A stretch of DNA of 64,000 bases from Homoserinibacter sp. YIM 151385. GTDB taxonomy: Bacteria > Actinomycetota > Actinomycetes > Actinomycetales > Microbacteriaceae. Below, one piece after another: positions 17,931-27,003 of the stretch (its first letter is position 1; every line of letters starts with the position of its first letter). Made by a program: the position numbers and the translations under genes. Under the pieces are notes generated by a model. It worked only from the letters and a program-made list of their open reading frames with translations, was not told the origin of the DNA and searched no databases. The stretch lies in contig NZ_CP115175.1 in assembly GCF_027912415.1 (NCBI RefSeq), positions 2,046,001-2,110,000 on the forward strand. Direction: 5' to 3'.

Positions 17931-20900
17931 GTGCGCGCATCCGGCCGGAATCGATCGACCACCCCCCGAGCCCGGCGACGGCCGCGGCTCCTCGCGGGAG
18001 GCCTCGTCGCATCCCTCGCCGGCGGACTCCTCGTGGCCGGCAGCCCGGCCGTCGCGGCCGAGCTGAGCCCCTTCGAGGCGGTCGACCTCTTCATCGGCAC
18101 CGAGCTCGATACGACGCAGAACAAGAGCAACGACGCCTACGGCAACACCTACCCGGGCGCCTCGGTGCCGTTCGGGATGGTGCAGCCCAGCCCGACCACC
18201 TACAAGCTGGGGGAGACGGCCGACCTCGTCCGCGAGAAGGGCGGCTACGAGTACACGGCGAATCAGATCCGCGGCTTCGGCATGACGCGCTACTCGGGCA
18301 CCGGCTGCCACACCCGCTTCGGCGGCTACGAGTTCCCGACGATCCCCTTCACCGGCGAGCTCGGCGCGGAGGGCGTCCTCCCCCGCAATCCGGCGACCGA
18401 TCACCGCTCCTACTTCCTCGGCTTCAGCCACGACGACGAGGTCGCCGAGCCCGGCTACTACGCCGTGACGACCGCCGACGGCACCACGAGCGAGCTCACC
18501 GCGACGGCCCGCACGGCCGTCAGCCGCTTCGACTTCAGCGGCGCGGAGGGCTCCACCCTCATCCTCGACGCCTCAGGCGCGAACAACCGCACCTTCGAGG
18601 TCTCCCTCGACATCGACGCCGAGACGCGCACGGTGAGCGGCTCGATGTACGGCACCGACGTCTGCGACAACGGCAACCACTACCGCGCCTACTTCTCCAC
18701 CACCTACGACCAGGACTTCGCCTCCTTCGGCACCTGGGAGGACGCCGCGATGACCGCCGGGTCGACGAGCGCCGCGGTCGCCGGGGCGACGAGCTCCGAC
18801 CAGCGCCACAAGACCGGCGGCTGGGTGACCTTCGCGGATGACGCGGTCGTCACCGCGACGACCGGCTTCAGCTACGTGAGCACCGGGTCCGCCGCGGCGA
18901 ACGCGGCCGCGGAGGTCGGCGACGCCGGCTTCGACGAGGTCCGTGCGGACGCGCGCGGCGCCTGGGAGTCGGCGCTCGGGACCCTGGACGCCCAGGGCGG
19001 TACGGAGGAGGAGCGCACGAAGCTCTACACCGCGCTCTACCACTCGCTCCTCCAGCCGACCATCGGCCAGGATGTCGACGGCCGCTACCTCGGCTTCGAC
19101 GGCCGCATCCACGAGGTCGCCGAGGGCCGGGACCTCTTCCGCCGCATCAACTTCGCGGGCCAGGGCTGGGACATGTACCGCAGCCAGGCGCAGCTCATCG
19201 CGATGCTGTTCCCGGAGGTCGCGAACGACATCAACCGCTCCATCGTGCTCCTCACCCAGCAGACCGGGCGCTGGTCGCCGGGGGCCGCGCGCATGTCGGG
19301 CGACAACTACCAGGTGATCCTCTCGACGCTCGACGCCTTCGGGGCGACCGACTACGACCGGCAGGCCGCGCTCGACTCGATGCTCCGGACGCAGCAGCTC
19401 CCCGCGACCGAGTCGACCCGCAGCAACGCGGCCCAGTACTTCGCGACCGGCATGATCGAGAACGCGAAGGGCGACTTCGCGACGAGCCGCGTCCTCGAGT
19501 ACGCGGTCGACGACTTCGCGATCGCCCAGCTCGCGAAGCGCCTCGGCGACGAGGACGCCTACGACCGCATGATGGTCCGCGCCCAGAACTGGATGAACGT
19601 CTTCGACCCGCAGACCCAGCACATCCGCCCCCGGGCGCGAGCCGGCTTCGACCGGAGCTTCGATCTCCGCGGCCGCGACGGCACGGGCGGCGGGCAGTTC
19701 AACCAGTCCACCGGCTACCAGTATGGCTGGATGGTGCCCCACAACATCGGCACGCTCATCGAGAAGCGCGGCGGCATCGAGAAGTCCGCGCGCGAGCTCG
19801 ACGTGCTCATGGCCCAGCTGGACGCGGGCGCGTACACGCAGACGGGCAACTACCTCTCCAACGAGGCCGCCCTGACGACCCCCTGGGTCTACAACTGGCT
19901 CCGCGCCCCGCACACCTCCACCGACGTCCTGCACCGTGCCGTCACCGAGCTGTACGACACGACGCCGTCTGGCCTGCCCGGCAACGACGACGAGGGCGCG
20001 CTGAGCTCCTGGTACGTCTTCGCGAACCTCGGCATCGCGCCCGTCATCCACGGCACCGCCGATCTCGTCGTGACCGCGCCCCTCTTCGAGCGCATCACGA
20101 TCCGCAGCGCCGACAGCGACCGCGTCTACGACATCGTGGCGCCGGGCGCGGCGGCCGGCGGCGCCACCCGCTACACGACCGCACTGGAGGTCGACGGCGT
20201 CGCGCAGACGGCCTCCTGGCTGGATGAGGACTTCGCCCGCGACGGCGGCACGCTCGAGTTCACGCTCTCGGACCGCCCCGGCACCTGGGGCACGGGCGCG
20301 GGCGACGTCCCCCGCTCGCACACCGACGGCGCCGATGCCCGCAACAACGTGGGGACGACCCCGAACGGCCGCGGGAACCTCGGCTCGATGGACCTCAGCG
20401 ACTGGTCGCTCTCCCGCGAGGGGCTCGCCGCGGCGGGCGCCGGACCGGGGCAGAAGATCCGTCACGGCAGCACCGGCATCGAGTTCACCTGGCCCCAGAC
20501 CGATCCCGGCCGACCCGACAACTGGATCCCGCACGGTCAGCGGATCGAGCTCGGCGGGCGCACCGCCGGCAGCCTCGCCTTCCTCGGCCTCGCGACGAAC
20601 GGCCCCGCCTGGGGCACGGCGGTCGTCGAGTACACCGACGGCACGACCCAGGACGTGCGCGTCGAGCTCGCGGACTGGAGCGCGAACCCCGTCGCGGGCG
20701 GCTCCACGCTCGTCACCGTCGGCTCGCGCAACAACATGGCGAACGGCTCCGCGAACGGCACCTTCCGGGTCTTCGGCACGCGCCCCGCGCTGCTCGACGT
20801 GACCAAGCGCGTCGAGGCCGTCATCCTGCCGCAGCAGACCGACCGCGGCATCATGCACATCTTCGACGTCGCGACCTCTGAGCAGGAGTACGTCGACCTG

Positions 20901-23666
20901 GACGCGCCGACCGGGACGCCGGAGCGCGTCATCCTGAACCCGACCGCCGACCCCTCGACCTCCCAGCACGTGACGTGGCGCTCGCGCAGCCCGCTGACGC
21001 TGCAGGGCACGGTCGAGATCCGGACGCCGGGCGGCGAGGTGCGCACGGTGCGGGCCGTGCAGAAGCCCGAGCGCTCGATCGGCGGGTACCCCGCGCGCAG
21101 CCACTCGGCGCGGATCACCGGTCTCGAGCCCGACACGGAGTACCAGTACCGCGTCGCGTCGGGGAGCCAGCGCAGCGTCTGGCGGACCTTCACGACGGCG
21201 GCCGCGGAGGCCGAGCCCTTCACCTTCCTCTACTTCGGGGACGCGCAGGAGGGGATCGGCTCCGTCTGGCACGACAGCGTCGACGCCGCCGTCGCCGCGA
21301 GTCCCGAGGCCGAGCTCGCCCTCTACGCGGGCGACATGGTGAACACCTCGACCAACGACAGCGAGTGGCGCGACTGGTTCGCGGGCATCGAGGACCTCGG
21401 CGCGCGCACCAACTCGCTCACGACGCCGGGCAACCACGAGGTCGGGCCGGAGCCGTTCATGGAGTCCTACCTCGACTCCTTCGAGTACGACGCGAACGGC
21501 CCCGTCGCCGCCGACGCCCTCGAGTACGAGCGGGAGTGGGGCGCGCACCTCGAGAAGATCCTCGAGGACACCGTCTACGTCACCGACTACCAGGGCGTGC
21601 GCTTCGTCTCGCTCAACGCGAACCGCGACGACATCTGCCCGATGCTCCTCTCCGGGGGCGCGACCTCGGGCTGCGAGGTCGGCAAGCGCGCGTGGATGAC
21701 GGCGCAGGCGACCTGGCTCGACCGGGTGCTCCGGCAGAACCCGAACGAGTGGACGGTCGTGCTCGCGCACCAGCCCGTCTTCTCGACCGGCATCAGCGGC
21801 AACGGCCTCCGCGACGAGAGCGACTGGCGCCAGTACGTGCTGCCGGTGCTCGAGAAGCACGACGTGGATCTCGTCCTCCAGGGACACGACCACACCTACG
21901 GCCGCGGCCACCACTCCTCGACCGCGACCGGGATGCCGGGCGTGACCGCGGGTCCCGTCTACGTCGTCTCGAACGCGGGGCAGAAGCAGTACACGCTGCC
22001 GAGCGCCGACGACAACATCTGGACGCGGAACGGCGCGGTCGCCGTCCAGCGGGCGCAGGACACCTCGACCTTCCAGTCGATCCGGGTGGACGGCGACACG
22101 CTGAGCTACGAGTCGGTCGTCACCTACACGCGGCCCGGCGGCGCGGCGAGCACGCAGGCGGGCGACACGCTCGACCGCTTCACGATCACGAAGCGCGCCG
22201 ACGGCGCGAAGTGGGTCACGGAGGCCGGCGTCGAGGTGCCGGACGCCTCGACCCCGCCGGTCAACCACGAGCGTCCGTTCAGCGGCACCTTCGACCCGGA
22301 GACCTTCGGCGAGGTCGTGTGGGAGGACGACTTCACGACCGACCGGCTCGACGAGTACGAGATCTTCGGCGACACCGCCGAGGCCTCCGCTGCGCTCTCG
22401 GTCGACACCGACGCGGGGGTGCTCGAGGCGCAGGCCGACGGCCGCCGCTGGAGCCACGTGGCGCTGCCGGCCGAGGCGGGCGAGCGCTTCGCGCTCATCG
22501 TGACCCCGGAGTCCATGGCGGGCACGGGGGCGAGCGAGGACAGCCTGTTCCTCGGCCTCACCGACGGCCCGACGAACCGTGCGCACAGCTGGTACAACCA
22601 CTCGCGCCGATCGAGCGGTCTGGACATCGTGGAGCGCGGCGCGGGACGGAGCCTCTCCTCCGGTCGCGGCTCGCTCGCCGTGGCCTGGGAGCCGGGCGAC
22701 CGTCTGGCGACCGTGCTCGACCAGGGCGAGCTGAGCTCCTGGATCGAGCAGGACGGCGAGTGGCAGCCGATCCGCTCTGGGCTCCTGCCGCTCACGATCG
22801 AGCGCTCCGTGTTCGAGGGCTGGGCGCCGACGCTGAGCCTCCGCCTCGATGCGGGCACGATCGGGATCGACCGCCTGACGCTCATCCAGCCGGGCGACGG
22901 CACGGTCGAGCCGCCGGAGCCGACGCTCGTGACGCCCGCGGCGGTGACCTTCGCGGATCTGCCGGGGACGGCATCCGACACCTTCACGGTGCCCGTGTCG
23001 GAGGGGGTCGAGTACCTCGTCGCCGACGACGTCGTGGAGCCGGGCACGCACCCGGGCCGCGGCGAGGTGACGGTGCGGGCGCGGGCGCTCGAGGGCTTCG
23101 CGATCCGGGAGGGCGCGACGGCCGACTGGAGCCTCCGCTTCACGGACGTCGAGGAGCCGGTCGAGCCGGTCGAGCCCGTCGCCCCCGACGCCTCGCAGCT
23201 GACCGACGCGAACCGCGGCGATGTCGCGGCCCCCGACCTCGCGCATCGCGGCCAGACGATCACGGTCGTCGTCGGCGAGCAGCACGCGGGCGCCGAGGTG
23301 CACGCCTGGCTGTTCTCGACGCCGACGCCGCTCGGGGCCGCGACCGTGGACGCGGACGGCGAGATCCGCGTCACCGTGCCCGCCCGCGCCGCCCTCGGCG
23401 ACCACCGCCTCGCGGTCGCGCTCGCCGACGGCGAGCTCCTCGGCTGGGACGGGATGCGGGTCGCGGCGGCAGCAGACGACGGCGGATCCGACTCGGACGG
23501 ATCCGGGACGGACGGGTCCGGGACGGATGGCGCGGGCGTCGACGGCCTCGCGGCCACCGGCACGGAGGCGGGTTGGGTCGCGGGCGCCGCGGTGCTCCTG
23601 CTTCTCCTCGGCGGCGGGATCGCGATCCTCGTCCGCCGCCGACGGGGCGCCGGTCCCGCAGCCTGA
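17931..23666 (+). CDS. Secreted GH92 mannosidase-like / purple acid phosphatase fusion with LAATG sorting signal
   Basis: 1,911 residues. Order: signal peptide (basic start, hydrophobic LLAGGLVASLAGGLLVAG, cleavage after AVAA43); GH92 catalytic region about 45-770 with FIGTELDTTQNKSNDAYGN, the GNDDEGALSSW motif holding D686 and D687, and FNQSTGYQY at 590-598; an accessory domain about 810-985; a Fn3-like purple-acid-phosphatase N-domain (about 995-1090); a metallophosphatase domain with GD1104, GD1135, GNHE (1167-1170), AHQPV and GHDH (1318-1321); C-terminal beta domains; an Asp/Ser/Gly-rich spacer; and LAATG (1873-1877), a membrane helix and RRRR. In most GH92 enzymes the position of Q592 is the acid Glu (T-E-G-x-A-W-Q-Y motif). 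GTG 17931 follows GAGAGGA; the in-frame ATG at 17895 lies before that site. Confidence 0.9.
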   Translation: MRASGRNRSTTPRARRRPRLLAGGLVASLAGGLLVAGSPAVAAELSPFEAVDLFIGTELDTTQNKSNDAYGNTYPGASVPFGMVQPSPTTYKLGETADLVREKGGYEYTANQIRGFGMTRYSGTGCHTRFGGYEFPTIPFTGELGAEGVLPRNPATDHRSYFLGFSHDDEVAEPGYYAVTTADGTTSELTATARTAVSRFDFSGAEGSTLILDASGANNRTFEVSLDIDAETRTVSGSMYGTDVCDNGNHYRAYFSTTYDQDFASFGTWEDAAMTAGSTSAAVAGATSSDQRHKTGGWVTFADDAVVTATTGFSYVSTGSAAANAAAEVGDAGFDEVRADARGAWESALGTLDAQGGTEEERTKLYTALYHSLLQPTIGQDVDGRYLGFDGRIHEVAEGRDLFRRINFAGQGWDMYRSQAQLIAMLFPEVANDINRSIVLLTQQTGRWSPGAARMSGDNYQVILSTLDAFGATDYDRQAALDSMLRTQQLPATESTRSNAAQYFATGMIENAKGDFATSRVLEYAVDDFAIAQLAKRLGDEDAYDRMMVRAQNWMNVFDPQTQHIRPRARAGFDRSFDLRGRDGTGGGQFNQSTGYQYGWMVPHNIGTLIEKRGGIEKSARELDVLMAQLDAGAYTQTGNYLSNEAALTTPWVYNWLRAPHTSTDVLHRAVTELYDTTPSGLPGNDDEGALSSWYVFANLGIAPVIHGTADLVVTAPLFERITIRSADSDRVYDIVAPGAAAGGATRYTTALEVDGVAQTASWLDEDFARDGGTLEFTLSDRPGTWGTGAGDVPRSHTDGADARNNVGTTPNGRGNLGSMDLSDWSLSREGLAAAGAGPGQKIRHGSTGIEFTWPQTDPGRPDNWIPHGQRIELGGRTAGSLAFLGLATNGPAWGTAVVEYTDGTTQDVRVELADWSANPVAGGSTLVTVGSRNNMANGSANGTFRVFGTRPALLDVTKRVEAVILPQQTDRGIMHIFDVATSEQEYVDLDAPTGTPERVILNPTADPSTSQHVTWRSRSPLTLQGTVEIRTPGGEVRTVRAVQKPERSIGGYPARSHSARITGLEPDTEYQYRVASGSQRSVWRTFTTAAAEAEPFTFLYFGDAQEGIGSVWHDSVDAAVAASPEAELALYAGDMVNTSTNDSEWRDWFAGIEDLGARTNSLTTPGNHEVGPEPFMESYLDSFEYDANGPVAADALEYEREWGAHLEKILEDTVYVTDYQGVRFVSLNANRDDICPMLLSGGATSGCEVGKRAWMTAQATWLDRVLRQNPNEWTVVLAHQPVFSTGISGNGLRDESDWRQYVLPVLEKHDVDLVLQGHDHTYGRGHHSSTATGMPGVTAGPVYVVSNAGQKQYTLPSADDNIWTRNGAVAVQRAQDTSTFQSIRVDGDTLSYESVVTYTRPGGAASTQAGDTLDRFTITKRADGAKWVTEAGVEVPDASTPPVNHERPFSGTFDPETFGEVVWEDDFTTDRLDEYEIFGDTAEASAALSVDTDAGVLEAQADGRRWSHVALPAEAGERFALIVTPESMAGTGASEDSLFLGLTDGPTNRAHSWYNHSRRSSGLDIVERGAGRSLSSGRGSLAVAWEPGDRLATVLDQGELSSWIEQDGEWQPIRSGLLPLTIERSVFEGWAPTLSLRLDAGTIGIDRLTLIQPGDGTVEPPEPTLVTPAAVTFADLPGTASDTFTVPVSEGVEYLVADDVVEPGTHPGRGEVTVRARALEGFAIREGATADWSLRFTDVEEPVEPVEPVAPDASQLTDANRGDVAAPDLAHRGQTITVVVGEQHAGAEVHAWLFSTPTPLGAATVDADGEIRVTVPARAALGDHRLAVALADGELLGWDGMRVAAAADDGGSDSDGSGTDGSGTDGAGVDGLAATGTEAGWVAGAAVLLLLLGGGIAILVRRRRGAGPAA

Positions 23667-23681
23667 CGCCGGCAGAGACAC

Positions 23682-23718
23682 GGGGCCGTCCCGCTGCGAT
23701 CGGCAGCGGGACGGGCCC
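23682..23718. terminator. Bidirectional terminator between GH92 and permease genes
   Basis: 16-bp stem with one mismatch (23682-23697 with 23703-23718; arms contain GTCCCGCTGC and GCAGCGGGAC) and a GATCG loop, between the convergent ends at 23666 and 23727. Confidence 0.8.
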
Positions 23719-23726
23719 GCGGCGTC

Positions 23727-25859
23727 TCAGGCGCGCGATCGCGCCAGCAGGAAGATGAAGTACGGCGCCCCGACGAGCGCGACGACGATGCCGGCGGGAA
23801 TCTGCGCCGGGGCGATGACGGTGCGGCCGAGCACGTCGGCGATCGCGACGAGCGTCGCGCCGAGCAGCATCGCGACCGGCAGGATGCGGCTGTGGCGCCC
23901 GCCGACGAGCGCGCGCGCCGCGTGGGGGGCGATGAGGCCGACGAAGCCGAGCACGCCGATCGCGCTCACGCTGAAGGCCGCGAGCAGCGCCGCCGTGACG
24001 AGGAGCAGCAGCCGCGTGCGCTCGAGGCGCACGCCCGCGAGGCGCGGGGTGTCGTCGTCGAGCGCGAGGAGGTCGAGCTCGCGGCGGAACAGCGTCACGA
24101 CCGCGAGGGCGAGGAGCAGCGCGCCCGCGACCGGCAGCGCGTCCGACCAGGACCGTCCGTAGGTCGTGCCCGAGAGCCAGGTGTAGATCGCCGGGGTGTC
24201 GTAGGGGTTCGCGCGCAGCAGCAGGAAGGTCGAGAGGCCCGCCGTCGCGTACCAGACGCCGATGCCGATGAGCACCAGCCGGTCGGCGCTGAGCCCGCGC
24301 CGCCAGGCGAGTCCGTAGACGAGCGCGAAGGCGGCGAGCGCGCCGAGGATCGCGGGCGGGAGGATGCCGGCACCCGCCGCCGCGCCCGTCGAGAGCGCGA
24401 CGACCGCCCCCAGCCCCGCGCCGCCGGTGATGCCGAGGATGCCGGGCTCCGCGAGCGGGTTCCGGCTCGAGGCCTGCACGAGCGTGCCCGCGAGGGCGAG
24501 CGCCGCCCCCGCGGTGACGGCCGCGAGCACGCGGGGCGCCCGCTCGTCGAGCGCGAAGCGGATCACCGGGGCGGCCTCCCGCTGCGCCCACAGCGCGACG
24601 TCGCCGAGCAGCAGCCAGCGGTGTCCGCCGAGCAGCCCGATGACGACGGCCGCGACGAGCAGCACACCCGCGACGGCGACCACCGCGACGACGCGACCGC
24701 GGCCGCGCACCCCGATCGTCGCCGCCGGCGGACGCCGGGTGGGGCCCGCATCCCGGCTCCGCCGCGCGAGGACGATGAGCAGGAGCGCGCCGAGCAGCGT
24801 CGTCGCGATGCCGGTCGGGATCGAGGCGGCGGCCTCCGCGCCGATGAGGGCGCGGATCACGACATCCGCGAGCACCACGACGAGCGCGCCCACGAGCCCC
24901 GAGGCCGGCAGCAGGACGCCGTGCCGGTGGAGCGCCGGGACGACTCCGCCGAGGAGCCGCGTGATGACGGGCGCCGCGAGCCCGACGAAGCCGATCGGTC
25001 CCGCGAGCGTCACGGCGGCCGCCGTGAGGAGCACCGCGAGGAGCGTGCCGATCGCGCGTGTCGAGCGCACCGGGACCCCGAGCGATCGCGCCGTGTCGTC
25101 GCCGAGCGCCACGACATCCAGGCGCCGCGACAGGAGGACGCCGACGACGGTCGCGCCGATGACGACCGGTGCCGCCTGGAGGAAGGCGCCGAGGCCGAGC
25201 TGGCTGAGGCTGCCGCTCCCCCACGCGAACAGGCCGGTCGTCTCCTGCGCGAACAGGATGAGGATCGCGGAGGTCGCCGCCTGCAGGGCGAGCATGACCG
25301 CCGAGCCCGCGAGGATCAGCCGTGTCGTCGAGGAGCCCGCCCCGCCCGCGAGCCCGAGGACGATCGCCGCCGCCGCGAGCCCGCCGAGGAAGGCGACGCC
25401 GCCGGAGGCCCAGATCGGCACCGAGACGCCGAAGGCCGCGATGAGCGCGACCGCGAGGTAGGAGCCGCTCGTCACCGCGAGGGTGTCGGGCGAGGCGAGG
25501 GCGTTGCGGGCGAGCGACTGGAAGAGCGCGCCCGCGACGCCGAGCGCGAAGCCCACGGTGATGCCCGCCGCGAGGCGCGGGATGCGGGAGCCGAGCAGGA
25601 TCTCCCGGGCACCGGCCTGCGCGGAGCCGTCGCCGGTGAGGACCGGCCAGAGCTCGGCGAGACCCAGCCCGGAGGTGCCCTGCGTGAGGTGGATGCCGGC
25701 CGCGAGGGCGAGCAGGCCGGCGACGAGCGCGATCGCCCCGACGGCCCGGACGGCGCCGGCGGCACGGCGCGCGCCCCCGCGGTCGGGGTCGCCGGGAGCG
25801 GGAGGCGGGACGGCACCGGGGGTGCCCGCCGCCTCCACGGCTCGCGTCTCGATCGCCAC
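23727..25859 (-). CDS. Iron-siderophore ABC transporter permease, two FecCD domains fused
   Basis: 710 residues. Two tandem FecCD permease units in one chain, like E. coli FhuB: unit 1 about 40-350 (LLGSRIPRLAAGITVGFALGVAGALFQSLARNALASPDTL ... GPIGFVGLAAPVITRLLGG) and unit 2 about 375-710 (RAPRVLAAVTAGAALALAG, SSRNPLAEPGILGITGGAG ... GVLGFVGLIAPHAARALVGG). Each has about 9-10 membrane helices and the EAA-like loop after G-F-(V/I)-G-L that docks on the ATPase. Start: GTG at 25859, preceded by GAGG; the longer open frame upstream overlaps the binding-protein gene. Last gene of the ATPase-binding protein-permease operon on the minus strand, so the operon encodes a complete importer in three genes. 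Confidence 0.92.
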   Translation of the reverse strand: MAIETRAVEAAGTPGAVPPPAPGDPDRGGARRAAGAVRAVGAIALVAGLLALAAGIHLTQGTSGLGLAELWPVLTGDGSAQAGAREILLGSRIPRLAAGITVGFALGVAGALFQSLARNALASPDTLAVTSGSYLAVALIAAFGVSVPIWASGGVAFLGGLAAAAIVLGLAGGAGSSTTRLILAGSAVMLALQAATSAILILFAQETTGLFAWGSGSLSQLGLGAFLQAAPVVIGATVVGVLLSRRLDVVALGDDTARSLGVPVRSTRAIGTLLAVLLTAAAVTLAGPIGFVGLAAPVITRLLGGVVPALHRHGVLLPASGLVGALVVVLADVVIRALIGAEAAASIPTGIATTLLGALLLIVLARRSRDAGPTRRPPAATIGVRGRGRVVAVVAVAGVLLVAAVVIGLLGGHRWLLLGDVALWAQREAAPVIRFALDERAPRVLAAVTAGAALALAGTLVQASSRNPLAEPGILGITGGAGLGAVVALSTGAAAGAGILPPAILGALAAFALVYGLAWRRGLSADRLVLIGIGVWYATAGLSTFLLLRANPYDTPAIYTWLSGTTYGRSWSDALPVAGALLLALAVVTLFRRELDLLALDDDTPRLAGVRLERTRLLLLVTAALLAAFSVSAIGVLGFVGLIAPHAARALVGGRHSRILPVAMLLGATLVAIADVLGRTVIAPAQIPAGIVVALVGAPYFIFLLARSRA

Positions 25860-25879
25860 GACCTGCCCGCCTCGCGCGA

Positions 25880-26908
25880 TCAGCGCGTGAGCGCGTCGAC
25901 GTACGCGTCGAGGATCTGCTGGGCCGAGCGGGGGCCGCCGAAGGTCCAGATGCCGGTCGGGAAGCCGGCGATGCGGTCCTCCGCGACGGCGGGGATCGAG
26001 TTCCAGACGTCGTTCTTCGCGAGCTCCGGCATGATGTCGGTGTCGCCGTCGATCGTCGTCGTGTGCAGCAGGTAGGCGTCGCCGACGGCGGTCGCGCCCT
26101 CGATGTCGGTGACGCCGAGGCCGTAGGCCGGGTCGGCCTCGCCCGTCCACGCGTTCGTGAGGCCCAGCTCCTCGCCGAGGGCGCCGATGAGCGAGCCCTT
26201 GCTGAAGAAGCGGACCGAGACGTTGCCGCCGTCGATCCAGCCGTCGAAGTAGGCGAAGGAGTCGGTCACGAGCTCCGCGTCCGCGACGGCCTGCTTCGCC
26301 GCCGCGACGCTCTCGTCGAACTCGGCGAGCACCGCCTCGGCGCGCTCCTCGCGGCCGGTCGCCTGCGCGATGAGCTCGAAGGTGTCGGTCATCTGGCCGA
26401 TCGGGTCGGCCGCGTCCGCGCCCTTCGTCGCGAGGACGGGGATGCCGTACTCCTCGAGCTGGCCGATGATCTCGTCGTCGGGCGCGGAGGCCTCGACGAT
26501 GATGAGGTCCGGCTCGGCGCCGAGGATGGCGTCGAAGCTCGGCTCCTGCCGGGTGCCGACGTCGGTGACGCCCTCGGGCAGCGTCTCGGCGGTGTCCCAC
26601 GTGGTGTAGCCCTCGACGTCGGCGACGGCGACGGGGGTGACGCAGAGGGTCAGCGCGTCCTCGATCTGCTGCCACTCGAGCACCGCGATCCGCTCGGCGG
26701 GCGCGTCGAGCTCGACCTCGCGGTCGAACGCGTCGGTCAGCGAGACGGGGCCGGTGGAGGTCGCGGTGGTGTCGTCGGCGCACTCGCCGCCCGCGGCGGC
26801 CGGGGCCTCGGCGTCGGCGCCCGGCTGGGTGGTGCCGCAGGCGGTGAGCAGCAGGAGGGGGAGGATCGCGGCGGCGCCGAGGGCGGCGCGCATGGTGCGG
26901 CGGGTCAC
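25880..26908 (-). CDS. Siderophore-binding lipoprotein of the ABC importer
   Basis: 342 residues. A short lipoprotein signal peptide with lipobox LLLTAC (Cys24) anchors it outside the membrane. The PBP domain shows the FecB/FhuD/FepB pattern: VSLTDAFDREVELDAPAERIAVLEWQQIEDALTL, then DVGTRQEPSFDAILGAEPDLIIVEAS and QLEEYGIPVLATKG. This class binds ferric siderophores (some members bind heme or cobalamin). Cysteines in GGECADD and LTLCVTP could form a disulfide. GTG at 26908 is preferred over ATG 26893 because AGAAGAG lies upstream. It is separated by 20 bases from the permease and follows the ATPase by about 95 bases. Confidence 0.9.
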   Translation of the reverse strand: MTRRTMRAALGAAAILPLLLLTACGTTQPGADAEAPAAAGGECADDTTATSTGPVSLTDAFDREVELDAPAERIAVLEWQQIEDALTLCVTPVAVADVEGYTTWDTAETLPEGVTDVGTRQEPSFDAILGAEPDLIIVEASAPDDEIIGQLEEYGIPVLATKGADAADPIGQMTDTFELIAQATGREERAEAVLAEFDESVAAAKQAVADAELVTDSFAYFDGWIDGGNVSVRFFSKGSLIGALGEELGLTNAWTGEADPAYGLGVTDIEGATAVGDAYLLHTTTIDGDTDIMPELAKNDVWNSIPAVAEDRIAGFPTGIWTFGGPRSAQQILDAYVDALTR

Positions 26909-27003
26909 GGGGTCTCTTCTCTTCGGTGATGGATGCGGTGGTGGGATGCGGTGCGGTGGTGCTGCGCGCGGCCGGGGCTCCGGACGGCGCACGGCGACGG
27001 GCC

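Noticed and set aside
18573-23681. Very long open frame (about 1,700 codons) on the minus strand opposite the GH92-phosphatase gene
   Set aside because: Arg/Gly/Ala/Asp-rich translation with no domain; a shadow produced by GC-rich third codon positions of the real gene.
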